Shown one piece after another: positions 23,552 through 35,440 of a stretch of DNA of 64,000 nucleotides. Each line of letters starts with the position of its first letter. Position 1 is the stretch's first letter. Under the pieces are notes generated by a model. That model saw only the letters and a list, made by a program, of their open reading frames with translations. It was not told the origin of the DNA and did not search any database. Made by a program: the position numbers and the translations under genes. Source of the stretch: Blattamonas nauphoetae (lineage: Eukaryota > Preaxostyla > Oxymonadida); contig JARBJD010000029.1 of assembly GCA_033064195.1 (NCBI GenBank), positions 186,001 to 250,000 on the forward strand. The letters run 5' to 3'.

Positions 23552-26500
23552 ATGATTGCGCTCCTTCTGTTCGTCATCAGATGTTCGCTACACGCTGCGA
23601 ACTCTGATTTGCCGGTCAGCAGCTTAGCAAACTTCCTCTCCACTCATTCAGCCACTTTCGACGTAAACTCGAAACCAGAGCTGATGGTGTTGATACCAGA
23701 GGGATCCTATATTGCGCATGATTATGAAGTCTTGCATAGATTCCTTCAACTCTGTGGAAGCCTCGAACACACTTCGACAAACCCGAACACATTCCTCATC
23801 CATTCTCATCCTTCGGAAAATCGGAAGGATCATGAAAACCACTGTGTCTCGAACATGGAAGCCTCCATTTTCTTGGTGTCAAATTCAACCCTGTCCTTAC
23901 AATTGATCGTCGTCGAACTCGCGAACGAAATCCCCAACAGAAATCATGGGAGCGTCAACTCACGTCCTCCAAGACTTGCCATTGTCTCAATCAGCATACT
24001 GACGATTTCTCAGAGTGTTCTTGAACTCTCATCATGGACTAGCCCGATTCTGATTTCTCCGTCAACTTTTGGGGAATCTGCAGTACCGTCGTCAGTTGTG
24101 ATGGACAATTGCACTTTCTCGACCGAGAATGGGCAAATGCGTGGCCTTGTTGAAACATCTGCATTTCCAGACATTAAAACGTCACCATCAATCTCGATAG
24201 TTGGCTGTTCGTTTGACTCCCTGGTAGTTCTCGGAAACGACGGGATTGGCCTCTCACTGACACCAACAGCTCGACAAAGTGTAGACGAAGTTGGAAGAAT
24301 CTCACTCTCGCTGACTGGTTGCTCATTTATGAACGTGAGCTCGATTGGTTCTTCCCACCGGCCACGCGTCCCACATTTGAGTCAGAAGATGTTGGGATGT
24401 GTTGTGTCGTTGACGAGTTCACACCTGTCGGGATCGACGATTCGGGATATGAACAATGGAGGCTCGCTGTTGTGCTCGAACTCCACGTTCTCCTCCTTCC
24501 TCTCCTCGCCCAACCCCGACGCCAACACGGAATCGTCCATCACTCTCCCCGACGGCTCTCGCCCCACATTTCAGGCAGATCAGCAGGCTTCTGATTTGAT
24601 CCCAGTGATCCCAGTCGGATCTGATCCCACCAAATACCTACAATACCATTTCGTTTCTTTCATTTCAAAAAAGTCTTCTTATATATGATATTTGAATGGA
24701 AAAAAAAGTAAAAAGGAAAATGGTCACTTCATAGATCATGAAAATGCAAACTTTGGGTGCTGCTGTTTCAGTTTGTTCTACAACAATAATTATAAAAACA
24801 AGTCGATAATGCGTTATTATGTCTTCTTTGATGGTTTTTTCTCACTGACTAAAGTCAATGAAGGGAATACATCGAAAAAAGAAGTGTTGGTGATTGTGAT
24901 CGTGCGTGTTTTTGGGAAATAAGAGCTGTCTGAAATATTGAAGAGCATTATGTGAAAACAAGAAGTGAATTGAACATGATTAATGAAGTGATAATGAGAA
25001 AATCTCAAAGGAAAAGAGTTGAAATTTGATCTCAGTCCAAATTTAGGCACTGACATCAATTGATCCCAGTTTTACCTATTTTGATGGGACTACTCAGATG
25101 CCTGCAGATCAGTCATATTATTACGATGTAACCCAATTTGATGAATCAACCTTTGCCTCTTTCTCGTTCTGCCACTTCGTCAGTGATGGATCACCAACAG
25201 CTACACGTGCCCTCTGGTTCAACGCTTACAACGGATCGATCTCAATCACTTCTTGCTCGTTTTCTGGAATCACTTCCACCGAAGAACTTGGAGGAGCTGT
25301 CTCAATCATCTCGATGGTGGGCTCAGCGACAGAAAAGGTCTCCATCACCTCAACCAACTTCTCCGACTGCTCGTGTTTGCAGAACGGGGGAGGGTTGTTT
25401 GTTGTGTCACACTCTCCAGTCACAGTGACTCACTGTCGCTGTGTGGGATGTGAAGCAAAAGGTTCGCTGGGACCACAACAGAATGGTGGAGGGATGTTTG
25501 TCGATCTCACACAGGATTCTGTTGCATCAACCATCTCTGATCTGTTTTTGACGATTGTCACTCAGATCACTCTGGTGGTGGATTGTCATTGACCCTGAAT
25601 TCTACAGACTCCCTCATCAGCTCAATCCATATTCAGAAGTGCTCATCAGCGATTGGGGTGAGTGTGTATGGAAACGGAGGAGGAATGGTCCTCACCATCT
25701 CGAAAGACATCAGCATCACCATCCGCAATCTCCGCATCGAAGATTGTTGTTCGGAGGGCATGGGTGGAGGGCTGAACGTACAGTGTCCTAATGGGTCAGC
25801 TTCTCTCTCCGATTGCCAGTTCATCCGATGTCGTCTGAACGGAACAAAGGGTATTTATGGACAGGGCGGAGGTGTAAATGTATTGTCAGTTGAGAAGAAG
25901 TGTTCTTTCTCGAATTGTGTGTTCGAGGACTGCTCGTCGAATGCAGTCGGAGGGGCACTTCTCTGCAGCGGCATGTCGCTCGAAATGATTGACTGTGTTG
26001 TTCGCAATTGTTTCGCTGATTCTTTTGGAGCTGTTTGTTCCGTACCAAACGACCCAGACTCGTCAATGATCTTGTCGAACGTCCTCCTCATCGGAAACAC
26101 TGTCGGAGCCACTCCCGTTTTCCCACCGACCGATCCTTCGTCAGAAACGACACAGTTCGTTGACATTGCAATTTACGATGCGAGTGACACAAAGATGACA
26201 ACAATCACAGTGAAAGATTGCATCACAACAACTGCTGAGAACTCTGCTGGATTTTATTCTGAGTTATTCGAAGCCGATTTGGAAGCATTCGCCAACATTG
26301 GACCTCGACTGACTGAACTGGTCTCAATCACGCTGGATGCGGCAGCAAACGAGATCCGAGTGACATTGACAGGCATGATTCCAATTCCGTCACAGAAATA
26401 TGATCTTACAATCCGAGAGGGAATAGCAGGAGAGAAGACAACACAGAGAATCCAATTCACAGATGGAAAATGTGTGCTGACATCTCTCTCGACAACAAAG

Positions 26501-28072
26501 AGTTTGAAATTCGACACAGAATACACGATCACTTCGATCGTAGGAATTGTTCCTGCATCCACTTACTCTCTCTCCAATGACATCGAAATACCTGTTGCAG
26601 CGTGGGTCTTCAACCTCGCTGGCAATCCCTCCTTCGCCACCTTCACCACTCCTCCACAGCCACCCACACTGATCGGAGCCACTGCTCATCTTGTCTCAGA
26701 TGAATCAAATTCTGCTCATGTGATCATCGTGTTCAACGAAAAGGTGAAGGGATCATTCGTGTTTGTTGTGGAAGAGGGAGGGAAGGATGTTGAGATCTCT
26801 GTTCACATTCCTGATCCTTCTCTCATTGGGGAGAGTGAGAACTTTGTTGTGGCCGGGACGAATAAAGTTCTGGCGCACGATGCGAACTACACCATCAAGT
26901 CCATCTCGCCAAAACCAGAGACAGAACCCGAGGCAGATTCAACTCCATTTGTGTGGATGAGCGACACAATCAAATTCCACGTTCCCAAAATACCAGGTGT
27001 TCCAACAGAGGAACCAGAAGAACCAAAACCAACACCAGAGGATCCAAAGAAGTCTCAACTTACACCTGAAATGAAGATGCTACTGAGCTGGTTGATTCCT
27101 CTGGTTGTCTGTCTGTTTGTCGCTCTTCTCATCTCCATTGTGATCATCTTTGTCGTCAATCGCCGAAAGCACAAAACACCAGCCAACCAAAATGAGATGG
27201 AAGAACAGGTCCAAGTTGATGTGGAAGAGAAGATGGATGTTCTTCCAGATGGCGTCCACACAACCGGGTTCCTCCAAGCAGCAGGGCTCACACACTCAGC
27301 CTTCCAATCCACTGGCGATGATGTTCCGGAAGGCACACGCTCTGTGGATTCGAAACCATCACTGACAGAAGCAGAGTTCGCTGAGGTGATGATGTGCAGT
27401 GGAGATTACCCAGTGACTGTGGCGCGTGTCCACGAAACACTGTATTCTGTGCTTCACAAAGAGCATCGTGAGTTTGGGAAGCGAACAGTTGGGATCAAGA
27501 TTGTGAACGGACTGAAACAAGTTGTGGCCAATCGTGGATGGAGTGATGTTCTGACTCGCCTCTCGTCTCACTGGGTGTTGCTGGACGCAGAAGGCAATGT
27601 GCAACTGAAACTGCAGATGAACGCATCAGAAGCGGAACAAGAAGCCCTCCACACACAACAGAAGAATCAGAACGGAGAGATGAACAGTGCCAGCCAGGGA
27701 CAGCAGGAGAAGAAGAGCAAAGTGGGCATGGACGGGTTGAGGTGGCGAGCACCTGAGGTTGTCGACGGCAGGCAAGTGGACGGACACAAAGCGGCAGTTT
27801 TTAGTCTTGGCCTCGTCTTGTGGGAAATGGAGACTGGCGAAGTGCCCTTCGGGGAAGTTGATGCAGTGAATGCTCAACGCCAATCGGGAACAGGAGTTGG
27901 ACCGAAAATGTCGGAAATGAAGAACGAGGAACTGAAATCGGTGATTCTGCGATGTGTTTCAGTCAATCCAAAGGAACGCCCAACACTTACCGAGGTCGGT
28001 GACTTCCTCAACTCTCAACCAGAAGACCCGAACCTTGCATCGAGAAACGATATGGGGGAAGCGAATTCGTAG
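23552..28072 (+). pseudogene. Beta-helix/Ig-like pseudokinase receptor, tandem copy 2, broken
   Basis: ATG 23552 begins a signal peptide (MIALLLFVIRCSLHAANS) equivalent to that of copy 1. The beta-helix part is split by a 521-bp MITE at 24584-25104; without it and one 8-bp target copy, codon 344 joins directly to the next codon in frame. A second break is one missing T in the run near 25547, compared with copy 1. From 25583 the frame is open to TAG 28070-28072. It holds more beta-helix, three Ig-like domains (YDLTIREG..., HVIIVFNEKVKGSFVF...) and a Pro/Glu stalk. A transmembrane helix follows at about 27070-27165 (LLSWLIPLVVCLFVALLISI) with a basic stop-transfer, then a kinase-like tail. The tail keeps RWRAPEV and the following SLGLVLWEMETGEVPFGE helix. 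It lacks the HRD and DFG motifs (SSHWVLLDAEGNVQL) and has no ATP-binding N-lobe, so it is a pseudokinase. Confidence 0.8.
24584..25104 (+). mobile_element. hAT-type MITE, 521 bp, copy 1
   Basis: The ends are short imperfect inverted repeats, CAGGCTTCTGA and CAGGCATCTGA. The target duplication CAGATCAG is exact at 24576-24583 and 25105-25112. The unit is the same length as, and almost identical to, the reverse-oriented copy at 56856-57376; I found one difference (C/T near 24630). GATCCCAG repeats several times near the ends. The short open frames inside it lie on opposite strands, resemble no transposase and are conserved only because the copies are young. It disrupts a surface-protein gene. 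Confidence 0.92.
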
Positions 28073-28640
28073 TCCGCACGACACAATCGACACTTCAAGA
28101 TTGGTTTATTATTAATCTCACCCATCCATCATCTCATCCTCACCACCACACATCCACTCGGAATGAAGTTTTTCTTCAACGACGTTGGATTCTTTTGGTC
28201 CATTTTGGATCCATTTCACGCACACACCGCATTCACCGACGAGAGTTTCCTCGTCCACCACACCTTCCTTTATATCTTCAATTCCACGACACGCCTTCTT
28301 CTTTCCTGAGATTCCTGAGTTTCACTGTTTCTTGATCTCATTTCCTTAAAACACATCCTCTTCAGAAGCTTGTGTCTCTTCGGATTCTCAGTCGCGAGAC
28401 ACTTCACCATCTTTATTAAAGTCTTCGTTTCACATCACCCTTCTGGTCTTCTGTTCTCTTCGTTTGGACTCCGCTTCTCCCAATTCAGTCACAGCTCGTC
28501 TGAGATTGTGTGCGAATTGATGAGAAGCTTTCTCGCCGTCTGGAGCCTTTTTCACCATTATTTACCCTCACCTCGCACATCGAGTTCGGATTGACACTTT
28601 TTTTGACACACAAACACATCATAAATCCAATAATAAGGCA
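28073..28640. other. Downstream flank without a clear gene
   Basis: Pyrimidine-rich sequence with only short open frames. Nothing else was recognised. Confidence 0.5.
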
Positions 28641-28825
28641 CTTTGGACTTGAATGATCCAGATCAAGGCCAAAACAAACGTTTCTCGATGACCAAGAAGC
28701 CTAATTTGACAGAAATTCCGGGAGAATCCTTGCTTAACTCCGATCTCTCGGACATTTCTGTGGAACAATTGGGTATCAAATCAGAAATTAACCAAAAAAA
28801 CAACAACTGAGGTCTCAGAAACGAT

Positions 28826-29540
28826 TCATTGAGGTCGATGGCAGTTGATTCCATAATATTTCATGATTTCCCATGAGTAGACATTCACATCTTTTCCGTT
28901 TCTCGTTAATTTTTCATGGCCCAGTTCTTGTTCGAGTCCATCTCCAAATCCTTCTCGTTTCAGTGTCTGGAACAATACTCTCCCTCTGTGCACAGATTCG
29001 GCTTCATTTGTATCCAAAGTGCTGATATGTTGGGATATGGTCATGATAATGTGTCGTTCAGTTCCTTCATGTTCAACTTTTGAGAAAAGTGACAGGAAGA
29101 CTATTGGGATGTAAGAAGAACAGATGAAATCCAGGGTTGGTTGGTCGAATGTACTTGAGTGAAAGATATAGCAAAATAATCGCAATGTCGTGTTGCATTC
29201 CTTGTTCCACGACAATAGCCTTGAAGAAATCATCGAAGTTCAGAGAGCGGCTGAAATTCCGGAGTATCGAAGAAAATAGCGTTGATGTTTTCAGAATTAG
29301 TTCTTTATCAAATTGGAAGCCATCTCTCACCATTGAAACAAGAGAGATAAAGACTTGTGCAATAGAATCAACTGTGACTTTACTTTTCGGATTCCACGTC
29401 ATGAATTGAGAGTATTCTGGAAAATTTGGGAGATACTGAGGAGAAAATGAGGGATAATACCTGAGGACTTCATCTTTCGATTGTTCACAAATGAAATAAT
29501 GAGAGAGCGAGGTTAGTGTCCAAATGTCGGGTGTGATCAA
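28826..29540 (-). pseudogene. ARM/HEAT-like gene fragment with a frame break
   Basis: The minus strand encodes helical segments typical of the ARM-like family of this window (VDSIAQVFISLVSMVRDGF, LFSSILRNFSRSLNFDDFF). Near 29215 the frame changes and the helices continue in another frame (LRLFCYIFHSSTFDQPTLDF). They run to a C-terminus with the family-like QTLKREGFGDGLEQEL and GINCHRPQ. There is no splice-site pair at the change, so it is a frameshift or an assembly error. The N-terminal half of a normal family member is absent. Confidence 0.55.
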
Positions 29541-29930
29541 CTACCACAAAGAATTATCTTGAATGAGACGGCTCATTCAACAGCCAAAACACAACCAATC
29601 AACCAAGTGGAGGTCATCTTTCGACGATCAGATCTATTATCTGTTGGGAGGGGACAATTTATCTCGTTGTGCGTTGATTTCGGTTGATCTCAGTTCTCCC
29701 GATCCTTCCAAACAAAGAGAGACGATGAGCCAACAACTACCGAATGCAACTTAGGAAGGAATGACGTATGTCTTGGATCAAGGATTCTAATTCTTCCTTT
29801 CGTTTAATTCCACGTTTTTCTTTGATTCACATTCACTCATCTTCCCCTCTCCCAGATCTTCACTGATTCCTCAGTCAACCGCAATAGTCTCTCTGAATAT
29901 AAGTGTTTGTGTGGTATTGCCCTGCCCAGA
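29541..29930. other. Intergenic stretch
   Basis: No supported gene. A small perfect hairpin (TTGAATGAG, 4-base loop, CTCATTCAA) lies just inside the left edge at about 29552-29573. Confidence 0.4.
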
Positions 29931-31457
29931 ATGAATCTGAGAGAAAAGGAGACAACTTCACCAACAGATTTCAACCTCCCCAGAACAGCACGATATTGTC
30001 ACTTTCACAGATTGAAACTGACCTTCGCCGATACAACTCGACCATTCCTTCTTGTGCCACCTGAATCGATACGAATAAACGGATATGTACGAAAATAGTC
30101 ATCCCACAAACAGATCCATTTTGCTCGAAGACAAAGAATCTGAATGCTGCTCCGTTGCGCCGAGGGGCGATATTTTTCCAAGTTGAAGCTGATATAGAGA
30201 GATTTTTGAATCGGAACAAGAATTGGCAGGCTCGCACAAAACGACCCAAAACAAAAATTACGTCTTTCACCGGAGTTACTACAGCATTAATTCTCTCACA
30301 GATTGCCATCCCTCCGACCGACCACACGGAAATAGTCCAAACCTTGTCCAATATCGGTCCGGACGGAACGGCAGCTGTGATTTTGGGATCAGCACCAGTT
30401 GTATACTCAGCACCGATGCCATTATTGGCGAATTTGGTAAGCGCAGTGCACACGTCTGTACACGTTCACCCGACCGAGCCAGATGCACTTTCAGCGGATA
30501 TCTATGGACTAACGATCGAGTTCGATCCCGAAGGGATCCATCTGATACACGAAAGGTACGGGTCTTACATGAACCGGACGCTCCAGAGAACAGGACAGTG
30601 TGTATTTCTTGTTCTCAATGATATATTTCTTGAAATCGGGACTATAGTTCACGTCTTCGAAGCGGATTGTCTGGCGAAGACCTCAGTGATTGGCTTGTTG
30701 AGAACCATCAAGATAAGTACAATCCACACGCTTACAAGATTGCTACCCGGAATTGCCAACACTTTGCTCTTGACCTATATCGGTTCTTGACAAAGGAACC
30801 CGGTGCGAAAGTGTTGTACTCGTTCGGAGTACTTAATGCGAGCGCAGGGTTCGTCAAAGTCCTCCTCACGCTGATAATATTCATTATCCTTCCGATTCTG
30901 GCAGTCGTGAGTGTGTGTCTCCAAATAAACATTCCCAGACATCTGCGGAAGAAGTCCGATGCGGCTCTCCAGAAGGTCGGTGAGATGAACGTTACAGTGG
31001 CAGAAGAAGGGGTCGATGATTCAGGTTTGCTTTTCTATTTCCATATATCGTTTTTCTCTCTGATCTTGAATCAGTGGTTGATCCAGGCCTCAATACAATG
31101 TTAGGAATCGAAACATTAATCGGAACAGTGGTAGACATCAATGCTCTCTCATGCCCTATCAGCGTTTCGTCCTCAGAAGAAATCACACCCTCCGAAACAA
31201 CTCCGAAATCTGACGAAACCGGATCCACCAACGAGGTTCTCTCCCGTACAGAGAGTCCTTTCCCCGACGAAAATCAATCATCGGACGAAAGTGATTATTC
31301 CAATGAACGTCATTTCTCGGACGAAAGCCCATCTTCCGCCAATGGGCCGGAATGGAACGATCTTGAATTCCCCAACGAGCAGCCGTGCTCATGCGAAAGT
31401 CCTTCTTCCAATGCATACAATTCAATGCCCGAAACTCCACCCCCCATTTTAAAATGA
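29931..31457 (+). CDS. Membrane-anchored papain/LRAT-like domain protein (putative)
   Basis: Two introns of 50 nt each are clear: 30598-30647 joins ...RTLQRTGH to SRLRSGLSGEDLSDWL, and 31025-31074 joins ...VDDS to VVDPGLN. An upstream intron at 30087-30130 would connect to an ATG at 29931, but it lacks a pyrimidine tract, so the 5' exon is uncertain. The core has a His-containing strand (NLVSAVHTSVHVHP) and, after a LSDWLVE segment, NCQHFALDLYRFL. This His-then-NCxxFA order is that of permuted papain-fold proteins (LRAT, PPPDE and similar), which would make it a thiol hydrolase or acyltransferase-like enzyme. A transmembrane helix follows (LLTLIIFIILPILAVVSVCL), then a Ser/Glu/Pro-rich tail of ~120 residues. 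Fold and activity are inferred from these motifs only. Confidence 0.5.
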
Positions 31458-32000
31458 AGTGTGTCCATTTTCGCTTCCCCATTGCTTGGACTATTTGACA
31501 GTCCATTCTCATCGTGAATACAACCTCGTTCTATCTCATATAATTGTAATATCCCCTCTTCTTCCGTTCAGGATCCTATTGATCTCCTTTTATTACGTTT
31601 TTGTTCTCCCTTATCTTGTATTTCTATCGAAGTACTTTCTACATATGTCTTTCAGCGGCTATTCCGTCCTTACTGAAACACTTTCTGTTTTACACTTAAT
31701 TCAGAGACCTCGCACTCGTCGATACTGCTATTACACTTTCTGTCGTTTCGTTACAGTTTATAGCAGAGATGAACATTTTCATTTATCATTCGTATTTTCC
31801 TGCATCTTTCTTTTTTTTCTTCATATCCCGATAAGATGCAACAATGTTGAGTTGTACGGATAATCGAATCGAGAGACAAATTGATGCTTTCGAATTGAGA
31901 ATGTGGAGATCAACCCATTACATCTGATGGCCCAAGGTTGACACTTGGATCCTTACCTTCTCCAATATTTTCAATTGTACACACTTCAACATTCGGGGTA

Positions 32001-33986
32001 ATGTCAGTCACAGGCCAGATATCTCCACATAGTTCTCTTGAAGATTCACAATCACTAAGTGAACCTGAATTGGACCTCACAAATATATATGTGCGCCAAC
32101 TTCCGAAATCCCTCAACGATTCGAAACTACATGCGTTGTGCTCCAACTTTGGCCAGGTTGTTTCCGCCAAAGTCATGGTTTCTTGTTTTCCTCACACTTT
32201 TCTTCACTCTCACAGGTTGGTCGAAATCAACGCTCTCTTGGATATGGGTCTGCTTTATTTATCAGCTTACTATTTCATTCCCGCTTTTCCACTCTTATTT
32301 CTCAATTTTCTGTCTCTTTTCCCTCTTTCGCCGCCACCGATACAGATTTGTGCGATTTTCGACAGAATTGGAAGCAGAAACAGCTCTTTCTCAACTAAAC
32401 GGAATCGAAGTTGATGGCAACCGACTTATGGCTAAATATTCCTACTTAACCAAAGAAACTGAAGCTACCAAACCACAATCGCAATTGTACGTGAAGCCTC
32501 TTCCTCTTGACTACAAAAATGGTTTGTATCATCGCATAGACTTGCCTTCTCCCCAATTTTTTCTTGATTTCCGTCTGTCATTGATTCTGGGAACCACGAT
32601 CATTTTACCAACATTCGTTGATTTCTTACCATAGATGAGCTATTGTCACTGTTTGCCCCTTTTGGTACAGTCGTCCGTGCCACGGTTCTTGTGGATATGC
32701 AAACGGGTTTATCTCGCCAAGTTGGGTTTGTTGAGATGGAAACCGTTGATGGAGCCGAGAAAGCTCTCAAAGCCCTCAACGGCCTGCGATTGGGATCGAA
32801 CACCGCTCAACTGACTGTCCGCTATGCAGAATCAACAGAAGACAAACAACAACGATTGAAGAAGCGGAAAAAAGACGAACCAGCTGTTCATCCAAAACCA
32901 GCGCCAGTATCTTTGGGTCCACGGATTACTGCGACACCAGTTTACGAAAATCGGGAACATCAAAAACGACCACATATTGTCTTCACGCCTTCAGTTTTGC
33001 CCAAGAAACGAGAAACGCAAACCACACCCAGACCATCAATCACATTTCCTCCCACACTCGATGTATCAACTTCTATCTCTCAGAAATATCACCCCAACCT
33101 TCCAATTCTCATTCATTCACCTCCTCTGCCAGTAAAATTGTCCCCAATGACGCAAAGCGAACCCCCACTTTCAACCCACCCACTAACACTTTCGACAACA
33201 AGAGAAAACAATATCGTCCCAACTATCACACCAGTTGGGATCGGCGGAATTGGGCAGGGTATATTACCAGCCAATTTACCAACATCCACTGTAGACACGG
33301 TCATTTCATATCAAACAACCTCCCCCACCCCATCCATCTCATCCCTTCATTTTCTCTTCACAGCCCCACCTCCACCTCCAAGCAACACTGGCCTCACTTT
33401 TAGTGATCCTCTTTCCACTCTTCCTGAATCGCATCAGCCTGGACAAGTTTCGCAATGCGACCAATCTCCGCTTTCTTCCACAATCGAGTCAGTGTCTCTA
33501 AATATGCCCTCATTCGAAGGCCTTTCATCTGCCTTCACTTCTCCTCCGCTTCGTGTCTCAAGTCTCAACGAGTCGATGTATCTCGACGCAACATCGATCA
33601 GTTCGTATGGAGTGTCCCACGCCTCTTCCCCGCTCGCTTCGTGGTCATCGCCGCTTCACACACCGAATCCACTTGATACCAGCATGTTTGGAATGACTGA
33701 AAGTTATCTCACACGTTTCCATTCGCAAGATCCTCGTCTCCCACCGCTAGATCAGATCCACTCCATCACCACGTCCAGTACTGTCCCTGCGTATTCATCT
33801 GACAGTTCGTGGTGGGATCCTGCGGAGGGGAGGAGCACAAGCGAAATGTTGGGGACCCACAATGCGATTGACAATTTCAACTCAGTTACAACTGTGGACA
33901 ACTCTATATTCGACCCCCGTCACAAAAATTGGCTGTTGGACTCTTTGGAAATGCTAGATATGACGAAAGAACTTGGTGGTTCTTAA
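32001..33986 (+). CDS. RNA-binding protein with two RRM domains (ELAV-like arrangement)
   Basis: The start is ATG 32001 (MSVTGQISPHSS). Three GT-AG introns of 38, 98 and 113 nt (32178-32215, 32248-32345, 32522-32634) restore a continuous frame; the exon between the first two is only 32 nt. RRM1 has RNP2 (IYVRQLP) and, created exactly across the second intron, RNP1 (LGYGFVRF). RRM2 has RNP2 (LYVKPLP) and RNP1 (RQVGFVEM). The aromatic residues needed to stack on RNA are present in RRM1 and partly replaced in RRM2. The ~320-residue C-terminal part is low-complexity, rich in Ser, Pro and Thr. Two closely spaced RRMs resemble ELAV/Hu or other mRNA-regulating proteins, but the exact orthologue cannot be named. 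It reads as intact and ends at TAA 33984-33986. Confidence 0.85.
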
Positions 33987-34119
33987 GATCCTCCGTTCTT
34001 GCCCATTTTTTTCACTTTTCTTCCCAAAATATAATTTTGGTAGTTGCGGTAGTCAATTTAGTAACTTCTGTCTTCTTTCTTGGTCATCCTTCATATTTCG
34101 TATTGGCATGTTAATTGGA

Positions 34120-34470
34120 TTGGACGTTGCCAATGTTGGACTGGACAATCGACCTCTATTGGACATTCATTTTTAGACTTGCTTCTCTCATCCTCAATTC
34201 ACTCATTCAATCATTTTCACAAAGAAATGACAATAATCACTTAAGAAATAGCGAAATGGAGATAATTTGATCATATTTAGCCAAGTGTGAATCTCGACTT
34301 GATCCACCCACCATTGGACGTCATTGGACGTGACTGGACATTTCGCTGAAATTTTTTTTCTGAAGTCTACACAATTAGTGCATCCCGTTTATTGAGGTTT
34401 TGACGAGTCGGCAAAATTGGACAGTCCAATTGACTGTCCAGTCCTGGACTGTCCAATCGACACCTATTAA
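34120..34470. repeat. Cluster of TGGAC/GTCCA motifs
   Basis: The hexamer-like motifs TTGGAC, ACTGGAC and GACTGTCC recur many times at 34120-34175, 34315-34345 and 34420-34470, partly as palindromes (TTGGACAGTCCAA). Similar sequence (GGACTGGACAATC) reappears at 35880-35925. These could be subterminal motifs of an unrecognised transposon spanning about 34.1-35.9 kb, but no clear ends or target duplication were found. Confidence 0.4.
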
Positions 34471-34499
34471 GGGATTGAGTTACATCCTCATCTCAATTA

Positions 34500-35440
34500 C
34501 GATTGATATCACCATCAAATCTCTATGCTTGAACTCAAATGTGTGAATTTCTCATTCTAAATTCTTCTTTTATTCCTTTCTGTTCCAGCCTTCGTTTCGC
34601 ATCCTTTCCTCAAAGTTCTGCCTCGATGATACGTGACTTTTTCACTGGTGAGATCAACTTACTTGAGTTTCTTCAATTTATGATGTGGAATCCGATATTC
34701 TCTGTATTCAGGTCGCTTCTGCGGCTATGTCAATCGTTGGGATGATCTGTGTGATCATTTATATCTTCCCTGTTGTCTTAATCAATGTTTGTTTGCTTCT
34801 TCTGCTCATTCTTTCAATTCTTCTCTTCTCATAGCAACTGAGATTCATTGCATGATGACTCCTCACAATGTGGGGGAATGAGTTCTTTTTCATTGGAATA
34901 TGAATCTCTACTGCTCGTATGCACAGATTCATCCTCTACAGTATGTTCTCTTTCATGTTTTTCCTCATCTTCCAGATATATTTGTCCAAACGCATTGGTG
35001 AGCGCTGACCTGCTCGATCACCATTGATTGTGTTCTGGACACGCCTCTGCTCCTGTTTGGAATCATCCGCATATTTCCAAAGAATTGCAGTCAAATGCAA
35101 GAATTTGTATTCTGGATACCTTGACGGATATTCACAGCAATTGTGATGATTCTTGGTATCATGTTTAGGTCCACTCTCAACCACACCCAAGCCCTCATCT
35201 CCACAAGTATCAACGCTGTGTGTGCTCGAACCAATTCATCAGAGAAGTACCGCGTAACTGTCTTGGCGGAATCAAAAAGGCTGTCTGTGACTCATCGAAC
35301 TATTTCTCCAAGGAGTTGGGTTACTGCGGCACAACTCTTCTAACTTCGGGAAACTCAGTGTCGATGATGATTCTCTTCACCTCTGTGGTTGATGGTCGGG
35401 TCAGTATGTCTTTTGAACGAGATTGTTGTTGACACCTCCG
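34500..35440 (+). pseudogene. Possible multi-pass membrane protein remnant
   Basis: Exon-like pieces appear between splice-like sites. A hydrophobic helix (AAMSIVGMICVIIYIFPVVL at about 34713-34790) follows a TTCAG acceptor and precedes a GTTTGT...CATAG intron-like segment. A second hydrophobic piece (YSMFSFMFFLIFQIYL) lies near 34940. A cysteine-rich loop (CSNQFIREVPRNCLGGIKKAVC... then GYCGTTL) lies at about 35220-35345. Transmembrane helices around a Cys-rich extracellular loop suggest a tetraspanin-like protein, but the CCG signature was not seen and stops lie between the pieces. This is a guess with weak support. Confidence 0.25.

Noticed and set aside
24692-25059. Two overlapping opposite-strand frames (76 and 80 codons) inside the 521-bp element
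   Set aside because: They are identical in both MITE copies only because the copies are young. They resemble no protein and overlap each other on opposite strands.
29552-29573. Hairpin TTGAATGAG/CTCATTCAA as a terminator or RNA gene
   Set aside because: There is no following T-run or conserved context, and such terminators are not expected in this kind of genome.
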